Origin: Streptomyces spinoverrucosus
GTDB taxonomy: Bacteria; Actinomycetota; Actinomycetes; Streptomycetales; Streptomycetaceae
DNA: 41,779 nt
Direction: 5' to 3'
Assembly: GCF_006539505.1 (NCBI RefSeq)
Contig: NZ_BJND01000075.1
Span: 1-41,779, forward strand
The position numbers and the translations under genes were made by a program. The first letter of the stretch is position 1. The number at the start of each line of letters is the position of its first letter. This document shows, in pieces, positions 1-9,220 of this stretch. Under the pieces are notes generated by a model. It was not told the origin of the DNA. It made no database searches and worked only from the letters and a program-made list of their open reading frames with translations.

Positions 1-17
1 CCCCGCCACAGGCGGGG
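1..17 (-). terminator. Hairpin after the cvn operon
   Basis: A perfect 7-bp GC stem (CCCCGCC / GGCGGGG) with a 3-nt loop lies 11 bases beyond the cvnD stop codon. It fits an intrinsic terminator for the minus-strand conservon, although the T-run side lies outside the window and cannot be seen. Confidence 0.5.
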
Positions 18-28
18 CCCCGCGCGCT

Positions 29-643
29 TCAGGCGGCCGGTTGGCCGGTGCGGCAGTGCAGGTGGAAGGCGCGCTCCACGGTGCTGATGAGGGCCAGGAC
101 GCAGTCGTCGCGGTGCCGGGCGTCGGCGACGACGACGGGAACGTCCGGGCCGATGCGCAGCGCAGCGCGGACCTCCTCGGGGCTGTGGGGCAGCTGCCCG
201 TCGAAGGGGTTCAGCGCGATGACGAAGGGCAGGCGGCGTTGTTCGAAGTAGTCGATGGCGGCGAAGCAGTCCACCAGACGGCGGCTGTCGACCAGGACGA
301 CGGCGCCGATCGCGCCACGGGCCAGGTCGTCCCACATGAACCAGAACCGTTCCTGTCCAGGAGTGCCGAACAGGTAGAGGACGAGGTCCTCGGCGAGCGT
401 GATGCGGCCGAAGTCCATGGCGACCGTGGTGTGCGACTTGCCGGCGGTGCGGGACAGGTCGTCCACGTGGGCGGAGGCGGAGGTCACCACGGCCTCGGTG
501 CGGAGCGGTTCGATTTCGGACACGGCGCCGATCAGCGTGGTCTTGCCGACGCCGAATCCGCCCGCGATCAGGATCTTCGAGGATGCCAGGGAGCGGTCAG
601 AGATCACGGAGGCCACGGAGGACTCTTTCCAGGAGGTGGGCAT
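29..643 (-). CDS. cvnD: Conservon GTPase CvnD (ATP/GTP-binding protein)
   Basis: A small Ras-like GTPase, last gene of a conservon, in which a kinase, a roadblock protein, a DUF742 protein and a GTPase form a membrane-associated complex resembling a eukaryotic G-protein module. The P-loop GGFGVGKTT lies at residues 28-36, the switch region reads FGTPGQERFWFMWDD, and NPFD stands where the guanine-specificity motif is expected. Length (204 aa) is normal for the family. The ATG at 643 puts about 23 residues before the first beta strand, as in relatives, but overlaps cvnC by 47 bases; a GTG at 607 would reduce the overlap to 11 bases. Family assignment is secure; the signal it senses is not visible. 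Confidence 0.93.
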   Translation of the reverse strand: MPTSWKESSVASVISDRSLASSKILIAGGFGVGKTTLIGAVSEIEPLRTEAVVTSASAHVDDLSRTAGKSHTTVAMDFGRITLAEDLVLYLFGTPGQERFWFMWDDLARGAIGAVVLVDSRRLVDCFAAIDYFEQRRLPFVIALNPFDGQLPHSPEEVRAALRIGPDVPVVVADARHRDDCVLALISTVERAFHLHCRTGQPAA

Positions 644-986
644 CAGATGGTCCGGCGGCGCCGGCCTGGTGGACGGTCACCAGGCCGGACTGGGCCAGAT
701 CGGCGACCAGGACGCGCGCGACGCCGAGGGGCAGGGGAGCCAGTGCGGAGATCTCGGCGACGGACCGCGGCTGCGTGCACAGATCACGGATGCGCCGGTG
801 CTCGGGAAGCAGGGCCGGCCCCTGGGCGTGGTGCGGGCCGGGCGCGGCGCGCACGAGGGCCTCGACGGCCAGGTCCAGCGAAGCACGGGTGCGGCCCCGG
901 GTGAGGGCGTAGGGGCGGGGGCCGAGCGGGACGACGTCGTCCTGCCACCCCTCGGCGAACGTGGTGGTGGGGGAGGCGGCGGTCAT
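597..986 (-). CDS. cvnC: Conservon DUF742 protein CvnC
   Basis: A 129-residue DUF742 protein with the conserved winged-helix-like core: RPYALTRGR near residue 26, HRRIRDLC, SVAEISA and the ending HLLERVLRGLRDL. Family members bridge the kinase/roadblock proteins and the GTPase. The chosen ATG at 986 overlaps the cvnB stop as ATGA, implying translational coupling; the same frame stays open far upstream, but that part is antisense noise within cvnB. The order cvnB-cvnC-cvnD is standard. Confidence 0.92.
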   Translation of the reverse strand: MTAASPTTTFAEGWQDDVVPLGPRPYALTRGRTRASLDLAVEALVRAAPGPHHAQGPALLPEHRRIRDLCTQPRSVAEISALAPLPLGVARVLVADLAQSGLVTVHQAGAAGPSDAHLLERVLRGLRDL

Positions 987-1483
987 GGGGAGTCCTTGCG
1001 CCTGGGGCGGGCGGCGGTGCCCTGGATCTGGCGCGGGCCGGAGCCAGGGGAGGGGGAGCAGGCCCAGCCGGTACGGGCGGACGGTGACAGGACGGCGCCG
1101 GCCCGGCGTATCAGGCGGCGGGTCTGGTAGCCGAGCAGGCTCATGTCGCAGTCGTGGCCGGCCAGGACGGCGAGCAGGGCGTTGGGCGGCAGGCTGGCGA
1201 CCAGGAGGCTGCCACCGCGCATCTCCACCAGGCTCTGCCGCACCCGGCCGCGGCGCAGCAGTTCGGCGCCGCCCGCGGCCAGAGCGGCGATACCGCACGT
1301 GAGGGCGGCCAGCTGGTCGTGCCGGGTGGCCGGGCCGGGGCTGTGGTGGGCGAGCAGCAGCCCGTCGCAGGAGACCACGGCGGCTTCGCTCACGTGCGCG
1401 GTCTCGGTGACGAACGACGTGATGAGCCAGTCGAGTTCACCTGCCGCGCCGTGCTGGGCCGGGGTGGCCGCGTGACGGCGCAT
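983..1483 (-). CDS. cvnB: Conservon roadblock/LC7 protein CvnB
   Basis: A roadblock/LC7-domain protein of 166 residues. The domain spans about residues 15-125, starting with ELDWLITSFV and carrying AAVVSCDGLLLAHH and SLLVASLPPNALLAVLAG. Roadblock proteins in conservons are thought to regulate the cognate GTPase or kinase. The C-terminal 40 residues are basic and look disordered. The ATG at 1483 sits just after the cvnA stop (1485-1487), so the four genes form one tightly packed minus-strand operon. Confidence 0.92.
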   Translation of the reverse strand: MRRHAATPAQHGAAGELDWLITSFVTETAHVSEAAVVSCDGLLLAHHSPGPATRHDQLAALTCGIAALAAGGAELLRRGRVRQSLVEMRGGSLLVASLPPNALLAVLAGHDCDMSLLGYQTRRLIRRAGAVLSPSARTGWACSPSPGSGPRQIQGTAARPRRKDSP

Positions 1484-1484
1484 G

Positions 1485-3797
1485 TCAGACTCCCTCGCTC
1501 TCGAGCCGGTCGTCCTGCGCTGCGCGGCGCGCGCCCTGCTGGAAGCCGCTGAGCCGGGCCCGAACCTCCTCAGCCCCGCGCCGAGCGATCTGCGGCCGTC
1601 CGCCTGCCTCGGGCGTAGGCGACTGGCCGGCCAGGGCGGGGGCGAGACTGGTGTCGGGGATGCGCTGGGGCAGCGGCGCGGCCGCCTCCACGGCTGCGCT
1701 CTGCCCTCGGGCCGTACCAGCGGAGCCGGCCACCAGGGCGGCGGCTGCCTCGACCCTGTGCCGGCCCGCGGGCACCGGGCGGCGTGCCGGGGCGCACTGG
1801 CGGCCCGCTGCCGGCTCGTCGGGCGTGCCGGCCAGTGCCGGCGGCAGCACGACCTGTGCGCACACCCCGCCCGGTACGCCCTGGCTGAGGGTGACCTGGA
1901 TGCCGTGGCGGTGTGCGAGCGTGCCGACCACATACAGGCCCATCGGCTCGGACAGGTCCGCATCGGGCGCGGGCCCGGCCTCCAGGCCGGCGTTCGCGGC
2001 CGTCAGCTGCTCGGGGGTCATGCCGATGCCCAGGTCGCGGATCTCGACCAGGACCCGTTCGTCGGGCAGGTGCTGGCCGCTGACGGTCACCTCGGTCTGG
2101 GGGCTGGAGAACGCCACGGCGTTCTCCAGCAGTTCGGCCAGGAGGTGGACGACGTCGTTGACCGCGCCGCTGGCGATGTCCAGGGCGGGCAGGGTGTGCG
2201 GCACGATCCGCTCGTACTGATCGACCTCCGACATCGCCGTGCGCACCACATCCAGCAGCGGCACCGGCCCGGTGGCCGGGGCCCCCAGTTCGCCGCCGGC
2301 CAGGACGAGCAGGTTCTCGCTGTTGCGGCGCATCCGGGTGGCCAGGTGGTCGAGCTGGAACAGCCGGGTGAGCTGCTGGGCGTCGGGTTCGTCCTGCTCG
2401 AGCGCGCTGATCAGGACCAGCTGGCGCTGGACGAGGCTCTGGTTGCGGTGGGAGAGGTTACGGAAGACCGCGCTCACATTCTCCCTCAACTGGGCCTGTC
2501 CGGCGGCCAGGTGCACCGCTTCGCGGTACACCTGGTCGAACGCCTGGCTCACCTCGGCGATCTCGTCGCGTCCGGGGATGAGCAGGCTGCGGTCATCGAG
2601 GCAGGGCGCCTTGAGCGTGCCGGCATCCAGGGCGGTCCGCAGTTCGGGCAGCCGCTGCTCGGCCACGTCCACGGCGGCGCCGCGTAGCCGGCGCAGCCGG
2701 CCCATCAGGGAGCGCGAGACACCGAAACCGATCAGCGCGGAGCCGCCCAGCAGTCCGGCGGCCACGGCCGCGTCGGCGGCCGCCTCGTCGCGGGCCTCGT
2801 GCTGCCTGGCCGCGCTCTCCTCGACCAGCCGGTTGCTGACCGTGGTCTCCAGCTGGGTGAGCCCGTCCAGCTTGGCGGTCAAGTCCTGGTACCAGGAGGC
2901 CGGCAGCACCTCCGGACCGGGGGCAGCCACCAGCAGGCCCAGCGCCTCATCGGCCTGCCGCACCTGCGGCTGGGCCATCAGCGCGTCGTAGCGGGCAAGT
3001 TCGGTGGAGTCCATGGCGAGGCGGAACTCCTGCGCCGTGACATCCCGGATGCGCATCGAGGCCAGCAGCGAGGCCCGCACGTCGCCGGCGAGCACCTGGT
3101 CGTTGGCGGCGTTGGCGATCAGCGCCCGCTGGCTGGAGACCATCGCGGTGGACAGCGACAGGGTGTACAGCGCCCAGCCCTGGGAGTGCGACTGGTTCAG
3201 CTCACCGCCCAGTTCGTTGTCCACGCCCAGCAGCGGCATGACGATATCGGTGTAACCGGAGACAACCTGGACCAGGCGTGCGTGGTCCCTGGCCGCCTCG
3301 CGCACCGTGGGCAGGGTCGCCAGCGCCTGGTCGATGGCGGTGAAGTGCCGCTGGAGCCGCTCGGAGCGCGGGGTCCGCTTGGCCTGGGCGCGGAAGGCCG
3401 TGATGGCCCGCTGGGTCTGCTGCTCCTGCAGGGCCAGCGCATCGCCTTCCGCGCCGGCCTGGGCGAGCGGGTTGACGGCCAGGTCGCGCTCTTGCTGCAG
3501 GTCCTGGATGAGCACGGTGGCCGAGCGGCTCAGCTGGGCCACCGCATGGAAGTCGCCGTAGGCATCGGCCCGGTTCACGGCGTCGTTGACGCGCAGCCCG
3601 GCCAGCGTGCTCGCGGCCACGACCGGGATCGCCAGGGCCGCGGCCAGCCGGGTACGGACCCGCATACCGCCCCGGCCCGTCCGGGGCCGGCGCGAGGATG
3701 CCTCACCGCTGGGGTGCGGGGGTTCGCCGCCGCCGGCGGAGCGCCGCTTCATCGACGCAAGGCGGGCCTGGGCACGGGGAAGGGAAGGCACGATCAA
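1485..3797 (-). CDS. cvnA: Conservon sensor histidine kinase CvnA (nitrate-sensor type)
   Basis: A 770-residue membrane kinase. A first membrane helix (about 50-66) is followed by an extracytoplasmic nitrate/nitrite-sensing-type helical domain (about 80-310), a second helix (near 340-360), a HAMP-like linker, a region with FRNLSHRNQSLVQRQ in the phosphoacceptor position, and a HATPase domain with N-box LLAELLENAVAFSS and G-box DLGIGM. The Pro/Ala-rich tail of about 120 residues is typical of conservon kinases. As in other CvnA proteins, the region around the histidine differs from classical HisKA. The ATG at 3797 gives a 44-residue basic leader; the ATG for MRVRTRL at residue 45 is an alternative start. 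Confidence 0.9.
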   Translation of the reverse strand: MIVPSLPRAQARLASMKRRSAGGGEPPHPSGEASSRRPRTGRGGMRVRTRLAAALAIPVVAASTLAGLRVNDAVNRADAYGDFHAVAQLSRSATVLIQDLQQERDLAVNPLAQAGAEGDALALQEQQTQRAITAFRAQAKRTPRSERLQRHFTAIDQALATLPTVREAARDHARLVQVVSGYTDIVMPLLGVDNELGGELNQSHSQGWALYTLSLSTAMVSSQRALIANAANDQVLAGDVRASLLASMRIRDVTAQEFRLAMDSTELARYDALMAQPQVRQADEALGLLVAAPGPEVLPASWYQDLTAKLDGLTQLETTVSNRLVEESAARQHEARDEAAADAAVAAGLLGGSALIGFGVSRSLMGRLRRLRGAAVDVAEQRLPELRTALDAGTLKAPCLDDRSLLIPGRDEIAEVSQAFDQVYREAVHLAAGQAQLRENVSAVFRNLSHRNQSLVQRQLVLISALEQDEPDAQQLTRLFQLDHLATRMRRNSENLLVLAGGELGAPATGPVPLLDVVRTAMSEVDQYERIVPHTLPALDIASGAVNDVVHLLAELLENAVAFSSPQTEVTVSGQHLPDERVLVEIRDLGIGMTPEQLTAANAGLEAGPAPDADLSEPMGLYVVGTLAHRHGIQVTLSQGVPGGVCAQVVLPPALAGTPDEPAAGRQCAPARRPVPAGRHRVEAAAALVAGSAGTARGQSAAVEAAAPLPQRIPDTSLAPALAGQSPTPEAGGRPQIARRGAEEVRARLSGFQQGARRAAQDDRLESEGV

Positions 3798-4099
3798 CTC
3801 CGCGAAGTCACTGGGCGGGGCGCCGGCCCCGGGCCGAGGGGAAGCCGCACCGGGCGTCGGACGGCCAGAGCACCACAGGGCTCAGGCTGGATGCCGACGG
3901 GCGGTGGGGCACAGGATTGAGGTAAACACACGCAGTGCTAACGGAACGCTGGCATCGCCTGGGCAGTGGCGAAGACGGCGTTCGCGGCCACACGATGGCA
4001 ACGCACGCAGCGCGCACAGAGGTTGGGAGGCAAGGCACGCCACCGTACCCTCGACGGCGCGCCCTCGGGGCGGCCGACGGCCTGCAGGGCGTGACCGCC
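3798..4099. other. Gap upstream of cvnA
   Basis: 302 bases between the anti-sigma-like gene and cvnA, both on the minus strand. It must hold the cvnA promoter if that gene is not read through from upstream. No convincing ORF, repeat or strong hairpin was seen. Confidence 0.5.
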
Positions 4100-4588
4100 T
4101 CACAGAGCCTGGCCGGCTGAGGGCAGCGGCAGCCGCGCCCACACCGTCTTGCCGGCGTCGGTGCAGTGCACCCCCCAGTCCCGGGCGAGATGATCGACCA
4201 GGAGCAGACCGCGGCCGCGCTCGGCGAGCGGGACATCGTCGCCGCGCGGGGCGGTGTCGCCGATGACGGGCCGCTGCGTACTGGCGTCGGCGACCTCCAC
4301 CAGGAGTTCGGACTGATCCGTGTCGCACAGCACCTGCACCTGGCACGGGCCGGTGCCGTGCTCCAGCGCGTTACCGGCGAGCTCAGAAGTGACCAGCAGC
4401 GCGGCGTCGATGGCCCCGACGGCCGCACCCGCGGTGCGCAGAATGTCCTCGAGCGAGTGCCGCAGCTGCGACAGCCCCTGCGGGCCGTCACTGACACGCC
4501 AGGCATCGGCCTGTGCTCCGGCTGCCAGGGCAGTGCCGCCAGCGGGACGGGAGGAGGAACAGACGCCGTGAGACTGATGGTTGATCAT
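4100..4588 (-). CDS. Anti-sigma-factor-type ATP-binding protein (HATPase_c_2)
   Basis: A 162-residue stand-alone GHKL ATPase of the RsbW/SpoIIAB-like class abundant in Streptomyces. Members usually act as anti-sigma kinases or regulators of anti-anti-sigma proteins. The N-box is ALLVTSELAGNALEHG, the central part has LLVEVADAS, and the G-box region is RGRGLLLVDHLARDWGV. It ends with KTVWARLPL, typical of the family. The frame is open further upstream, but the ATG at 4588 (MINHQSH) is the likely start because the upstream residues do not resemble the family. No sigma factor or STAS partner lies beside it. Confidence 0.82.
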   Translation of the reverse strand: MINHQSHGVCSSSRPAGGTALAAGAQADAWRVSDGPQGLSQLRHSLEDILRTAGAAVGAIDAALLVTSELAGNALEHGTGPCQVQVLCDTDQSELLVEVADASTQRPVIGDTAPRGDDVPLAERGRGLLLVDHLARDWGVHCTDAGKTVWARLPLPSAGQAL

Positions 4589-4938
4589 GAGCAATCCAGG
4601 TGTGTCACGAAAAACAGGCGGGGCCGGGTGGCCCACGCCGCGGCCCCGGACGGGCCGCGGCGCGATGTGATGCAAGCCTCACCCGGCACCCCCCGCCCCG
4701 CCGCCCCCTGGTGCACGGTCTGCGCGGAGGAATGCCCGATCAGGCAGCCGGGGGACCGGCCCTCCACCGATCGCCCTCCCAACCGGCAGAAAACGCTTCT
4801 GACCAGCCACGACGCAGCCGTCCGTTAGCCCTGTGCTTACCGACGCCCTGGTTGACTGCCCGGCAGGGCCGCTGTGCACCCGCACTGCGGCCCCGCCCCG
4901 AAGAGAGGAGTACGGGCCAGAAGCTCCCGTCCACGCCA
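4589..4938. promoter_or_regulatory. Divergent intergenic region
   Basis: 350 bases between the divergent anti-sigma-like gene and the deaminase gene. Both promoters are expected here. A GAGAGGAG purine run at about 4901-4908 is too far (about 31 bases) from the deaminase ATG to be its ribosome-binding site. Nothing else specific was recognised. Confidence 0.35.
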
Positions 4939-5310
4939 ATGAAGTTCATCCACCTGGCGCTGCGTCAGGCAGGCCGCTCCGCCTGCCGGTTCAGGGTGGG
5001 GGCCGCACTCGCGGCGGGAAACCGGGTGCTGGCCGCCCAGCCCAACAAGTACCGCAACCCCGGACGCATCGACTTCCGCCACAGCACCTTCCACGCCGAG
5101 GAGGCCGTGCTGCGCAGGGTCACCGCCGCCGGGGGCACCGACATCTACGTCGCCCGCCTCGACGCCGCAGGCCGCCCCGCCCTGGCCCGCCCGTGCGAGC
5201 GCTGCATGCACACCCTCGCCGACGCCGGCGTGCTGCGCGCCCACTACACCACCGCCCACGGCGACGTGCACACCATCGACGTCCGCCGCGCCGCACGCGG
5301 CACGGCCTGA
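4939..5310 (+). CDS. Cytidine/deoxycytidylate deaminase-like protein
   Basis: A 123-residue deaminase-fold protein. The two zinc motifs are present: H52-A53-E54 in FHAEEAVLRR, where the Glu is the proton shuttle, and P85-C86-E87-R88-C89. The N-terminal half (RFRVGAAL) resembles the CDD family. It differs from housekeeping cytidine deaminase: the usual NVENAS substrate segment is replaced by NPGRIDFRHST, so the substrate could be a nucleoside, nucleotide, base or nucleic acid. The ATG at 4939 is the only good start, with a weak upstream Shine-Dalgarno. The next gene follows after 71 bases on the same strand and may be co-transcribed. Confidence 0.75.
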   Translation: MKFIHLALRQAGRSACRFRVGAALAAGNRVLAAQPNKYRNPGRIDFRHSTFHAEEAVLRRVTAAGGTDIYVARLDAAGRPALARPCERCMHTLADAGVLRAHYTTAHGDVHTIDVRRAARGTA

Positions 5311-5381
5311 ACCTGCCGACACCAGCCGGCGGTACGCCGCCACGCGCGGATACCGCCGCCCCCCGAGAGCCGGAGACACCT

Positions 5382-7112
5382 GTGACCAAACCGTCCACCG
5401 CTCCCGCCGCCGCGATCGTCGCGGATGCCTTCACGCAGCTGTCCGGCTCCATCGTCGAGACACTGGACATACTCAAAAAGGATCTCGGCAGAGAAGGCGA
5501 TCAGGTCACCTGGCTGAAGGATACGATCCGCACCGAATACCAGGCATACATCTCCAAAGATGTGAACGCATTCCGGCAAGTCGACCCCGAACTGGCAGCA
5601 CTGGAGGAATGCTGCGAGTCGCTGCGCCATTTCTGGTATGAGACCACCATCTTGAGTGGGTATGAGGACCTGGAAGATCAAGTATTTCTCCGTCACGCGG
5701 AAACGCTGATCGAACTCGTCACATTCGGTCTCGTCGAGTTCTGTGAAATCCTCGGCTCGAGGATCCCGGCGGCGCTGGCCATGGGGCAGATTCTTACTGA
5801 GGCCTACGATAAGATATGGGGCGAATCTGAGAAATTGGCTAAAAATCAGAAGGAATGGAATGAACTATGGAATGATGTAGCCGCCGCCATGGCGGAGCTT
5901 CAGGCTGTGTACCACCATTTCTTTCAGGTTCTCGAATTGCACTGGAATGCGTTTCGGGAAGCGGTGAGGAAGGGCCTGTTCGCGACGCAGGACAAACTTC
6001 AGGAAGCCCTTCCGCTGATACCGCAGGACGGTTCCGGAGGTGCTTTCCATCAATCTGTCTCCGGTTTCTTGGCTTCCCTGGAGCGTTTGGGGAGTGAGCT
6101 GACGCCCTACCAAGGTGGCGAGATATACCAGGCCGCCGCAGATGCGATCAGCGACTGCGCCAAGGGACTCAGTGAGCGTCGCCGCCAGGCCGGCGCTGCC
6201 GTCACCCCGACCGGGGCGCGGCAGTCGTCCCGCGGTGCGGCCGGCCCGGGGCCGTCGGCAGCCCCGGCCGCCGTCGCGCCGGTCAAGGCGACCGGGGTGA
6301 GCGCATCGGCCGGCACCGGCGCTGCCGGACAGCCGCTGGACCCGATCGCAGGCGAGGCCAGGCCCGCCGCGTCCGGGCCTGCCGTCCGCGCCGACAACAG
6401 CCGGCAAGCCGACACCACCGCTTTGACGATCTATGCACGCGAGTTGGTCAAGCGCATCGATCACAACGTGCCGTACGGCAACCTGAGAAAAGGGCTCGAT
6501 GGCCTGCTGAATTTGATCAAGAACGACGCTTTTTCGTCCTGCTTTGATAAGGCGCGGCTGCGGAATGGATTCGAGGCTATTGATGCATCACGTAGGAGAG
6601 TGGGGGTTGCAAAGGGGAAACTGGCCGGCTGGGCGAAGAGCGAACAGCGCTCTCTAGAGCGTGGCTGCCGCGCCCTCTCCGCTCTGCGGGAAAGTCTTGC
6701 TGCTTTTGCCGTGGCTGTCGACAATATTCTCCCTGCGGCGATCGGGCTCGACAAGTCACTCGCCGATGGTATACGCACATTCACTGGCTCCTCTCCGGAC
6801 AGGCAGAAAAGGGAAGCCTTCGAGAAACAGGTGAAGGAGCTTGCCGAGTCGCATACGCGCCTGATGCAGGACGCCAGGGCCGTTTACGAGGGGGCCCGTG
6901 CGCTGGCCACGGAGAACGTCCCCGTTCCCAAGGGTATGACGGTGGAGACGCCCGCCCTGGGCGACAACGAGTATCTGGAGCGGGCCATCAGGGATGTCAA
7001 TGCGGTGGTCACCGAAGGGCTCCGGCCCAGTGCTCTGTCCAGCGTCGCACAGGGTTTCACCGGCACCGCCAGACGCCTGTGGCAGGCCCTCAAACCAAAG
7101 CCGCCCTCCTAG
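5382..7112 (+). CDS. Unknown two-module helical protein, low-GC modules
   Basis: I do not recognise this 576-residue protein. It has two mostly helical, soluble modules (about residues 1-270 and 345-576) joined by an Ala/Pro/Gly/Ser-rich linker. The first is rich in aromatic and acidic residues (LRHFWYETTIL, VYHHFFQVLELHWNAF); the second carries KRIDHNVPYGNLRKGLDGLLNLI. The modules use visibly more A/T-ending codons than their neighbours while the linker is typical high-GC, which suggests horizontal origin of the modules. The GTG at 5382 was chosen because the upstream part of the frame overlaps the deaminase gene and is antifunctional-looking Arg/Pro sequence. No signal peptide or membrane helix is evident. 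It could be a partner or substrate of the deaminase, a cargo or a toxin; the sequence does not decide. Confidence 0.8.
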   Translation: MTKPSTAPAAAIVADAFTQLSGSIVETLDILKKDLGREGDQVTWLKDTIRTEYQAYISKDVNAFRQVDPELAALEECCESLRHFWYETTILSGYEDLEDQVFLRHAETLIELVTFGLVEFCEILGSRIPAALAMGQILTEAYDKIWGESEKLAKNQKEWNELWNDVAAAMAELQAVYHHFFQVLELHWNAFREAVRKGLFATQDKLQEALPLIPQDGSGGAFHQSVSGFLASLERLGSELTPYQGGEIYQAAADAISDCAKGLSERRRQAGAAVTPTGARQSSRGAAGPGPSAAPAAVAPVKATGVSASAGTGAAGQPLDPIAGEARPAASGPAVRADNSRQADTTALTIYARELVKRIDHNVPYGNLRKGLDGLLNLIKNDAFSSCFDKARLRNGFEAIDASRRRVGVAKGKLAGWAKSEQRSLERGCRALSALRESLAAFAVAVDNILPAAIGLDKSLADGIRTFTGSSPDRQKREAFEKQVKELAESHTRLMQDARAVYEGARALATENVPVPKGMTVETPALGDNEYLERAIRDVNAVVTEGLRPSALSSVAQGFTGTARRLWQALKPKPPS

Positions 7113-7214
7113 CTGAACCCCTGCGTCCTGCCGCCCGCGCACCCCGGCTGGCTGGCCCTCCGCAACGCCGCGTCCCCCGGCACCCCCTACGCCCGACCTC
7201 TCCCGGAAGACCTC

Positions 7215-7898
7215 ATGCCCCACGTACTGCTCGTCGAGGACGACGACCACATCCGCACGGCCCTGGCCGGCTCCCTGCACGATCTCGGCCACCGCGTCGA
7301 CGCGGTGGCCACCGCAGTCGAAGGCCTGTCCCGGGCGGTGAGCACCAGCCCCGACATCGTCGTCCTCGACCTCGGCCTGCCCGACATGGACGGCCTGCAG
7401 GCGCTGAAGATGTTGCGCGCCGGCACCCCGGTCCCGGTCGTCATCGCCACCGCCCGCGACGACGAGCGCCACACCGTGCGCGCCCTGGACCTCGGCGCCG
7501 ACGACTACGTCATCAAACCGTTTTCCGTCGAGCACCTCAACGCCCGCCTTGCCGCGGTACTGCGCCGCGCCACGCCCGCCGCGCCCGAGCCGACGCTGGC
7601 CGTCGGCGACCTGCGCATCGATCTGCAGGCGCACACCGCCACCCTTGAGGGCCGGCCGCTGGAGCTGCGGCCCAAGGAGTTCCGGCTGTTGGCCTATCTG
7701 GCCGGCCACGCGGGAAGAGTCGTGGGCAAGGACGAGTTGCGCCAGACGGTCTGGGACAGCGTCTTCGGCATCACCGACAAAACCATGGACGTCCATCTGT
7801 CCTGGCTGCGCCGCCGCCTGGGGGAGACCGCGGCCAGCCCCCGCTACCTGCACAGCGTGCGCGGAGTGGGCGTCAAACTCGTAGATCCCGGCCAGTGA
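7215..7898 (+). CDS. OmpR/PhoB-family response regulator
   Basis: A 227-residue two-component regulator. The receiver domain has the acidic pocket E8-D9-D10, the phosphoacceptor D52 in VVLDLGLPDMDG, the T/A switch region (VIATARDD) and K101 in KPF. The C-terminal winged helix (about 125-225) includes ELRPKEFRLLAYLAGHAGRVV, the recognition segment KTMDVHLSWLRRRLGE and the wing YLHSVRGVGVKL. It is translationally coupled to the kinase gene, whose GTG overlaps the regulator's stop codon. The ATG at 7215 follows a GGAAG ribosome site. Confidence 0.95.
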   Translation: MPHVLLVEDDDHIRTALAGSLHDLGHRVDAVATAVEGLSRAVSTSPDIVVLDLGLPDMDGLQALKMLRAGTPVPVVIATARDDERHTVRALDLGADDYVIKPFSVEHLNARLAAVLRRATPAAPEPTLAVGDLRIDLQAHTATLEGRPLELRPKEFRLLAYLAGHAGRVVGKDELRQTVWDSVFGITDKTMDVHLSWLRRRLGETAASPRYLHSVRGVGVKLVDPGQ

Positions 7899-9220
7899 GG
7901 CTCCGGCTCGCGCTGCTGGCCGTCATCTGCTGCCTGGTCAGCACGCTGCTGTTCGCGCTCCCGCTGGCGGCCTACGCACGCCAGGCCTACCAGCAGCAGG
8001 ACGACCGGCTGGCCGCCATCCGCGCCCACGTGCTGGCCTCCCTGGTCGCCGGCTCCTCATCCTCCGAGGACGCCGATCTGCTGCAGTACCTGAAGCAGGA
8101 GAACGCCCAGGGCGCCAGCGCCGCGGTCTTCTTCGCCACCGGCGAGCGCGTCGGCGCCCCCCTGCCGCGCTCCCGCGCCGTGGAGGACATCCTCGACGCG
8201 CATCCCAAGGCGACCGCCGCCCCGCCGCACACCGGTGACACGTACTACTTCCCGGCGGTCACCGCCCACCGGGTGCGTGCCGCGGTGGCGGTGACCGTCG
8301 ACACCCACCGGCAGGAAGAGCAGATGCGCCGGACCTGGGCGGCGATCGGAGCCGCCGTGATGATCCTTCCGGCCTGCGCCGGGCTGCTCGCCGACCGGCT
8401 CGGCCGGCGCCAGGTCACGGCGGTCGACCGGCTGCTGCGCGCCGCCTCCCGCATGGCCAAAGGAGACCTGAGCGCCCGCATCGACCCGGCTGGACCGCCC
8501 GAGCTGCGCCGCCTCGGCGTGGCCCTCAACGCTCTGGCGGGCCGGATCGAGGCCCGGGTGGAGACGGAACGGGAGGCCGCCGCCGACCTCTCGCACCGGC
8601 TGCGCACCCCGGTCACCGCGCTGATGCTGCAGGCCGAGGCGCTGCGCCACCCGGAGGAGTCCCGTCGGCTGCTGGCCAGCACCGAGCGCCTGCAGCGCGA
8701 GGTGAGCCACATCATCGAGCGCGCCCGCCAGGGCGCCTGTGAGCGCCAGGTCGTCGCCGACCTGGCGGCCGTGACCCGCGAACGCGTGGCCTTCTGGCTT
8801 CCGCTGGCCGAGGACCAGGGCAGGGCGTGCACCCTGACCGTGACCGGCCGGGGCCACCGGGTCTACGCCGCGCAAGAGGACGTCGCGGCCGCCATCGACG
8901 CGCTGCTGGGCAACGTCTTCACCCACACCCCCGAGGGCACCGCGATGGCGGTGGAGGTCACCGGGCACCGCTACGGTGCCGCGACGCTGGTGGTCCGCGA
9001 CGACGGGCCCGGCTTCGCCTCCCCCCGGGCGATCGAACGCGGACGCAGCACCAGCGGCTCCAGCGGCCTCGGCCTGGACATCGTGCGCCGCCTGGCCTGC
9101 TCCACCGGCGGCGGGATGGTCATCGGTGCCGGTCCGGGCGGCGGAGGCTCGGTCACGGTGACCCTCGGCGGCCCGCCCCCCGTCGCCCACACTGTGCCGC
9201 CGCGTGCCGCCGCCCGGTGA
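7895..9220 (+). CDS. Two-component sensor histidine kinase
   Basis: A 441-residue kinase partnered with the preceding regulator. Residues 2-24 form the first membrane helix, followed by an extracytoplasmic sensor region of about 120 residues, a second helix (about 147-170), a HAMP domain, a HisKA domain with H234 in DLSHRLRTPVTAL, and a HATPase with N-box-like IDALLGNVFTHTPEG, G1 DDGPGF and G2 SGLGLDIV. The N-box Asn is retained in GNVF. The start is GTG in a GTGA overlap with the regulator stop. Its signal cannot be read from the sequence. Confidence 0.94.
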   Translation: MRLRLALLAVICCLVSTLLFALPLAAYARQAYQQQDDRLAAIRAHVLASLVAGSSSSEDADLLQYLKQENAQGASAAVFFATGERVGAPLPRSRAVEDILDAHPKATAAPPHTGDTYYFPAVTAHRVRAAVAVTVDTHRQEEQMRRTWAAIGAAVMILPACAGLLADRLGRRQVTAVDRLLRAASRMAKGDLSARIDPAGPPELRRLGVALNALAGRIEARVETEREAAADLSHRLRTPVTALMLQAEALRHPEESRRLLASTERLQREVSHIIERARQGACERQVVADLAAVTRERVAFWLPLAEDQGRACTLTVTGRGHRVYAAQEDVAAAIDALLGNVFTHTPEGTAMAVEVTGHRYGAATLVVRDDGPGFASPRAIERGRSTSGSSGLGLDIVRRLACSTGGGMVIGAGPGGGGSVTVTLGGPPPVAHTVPPRAAAR

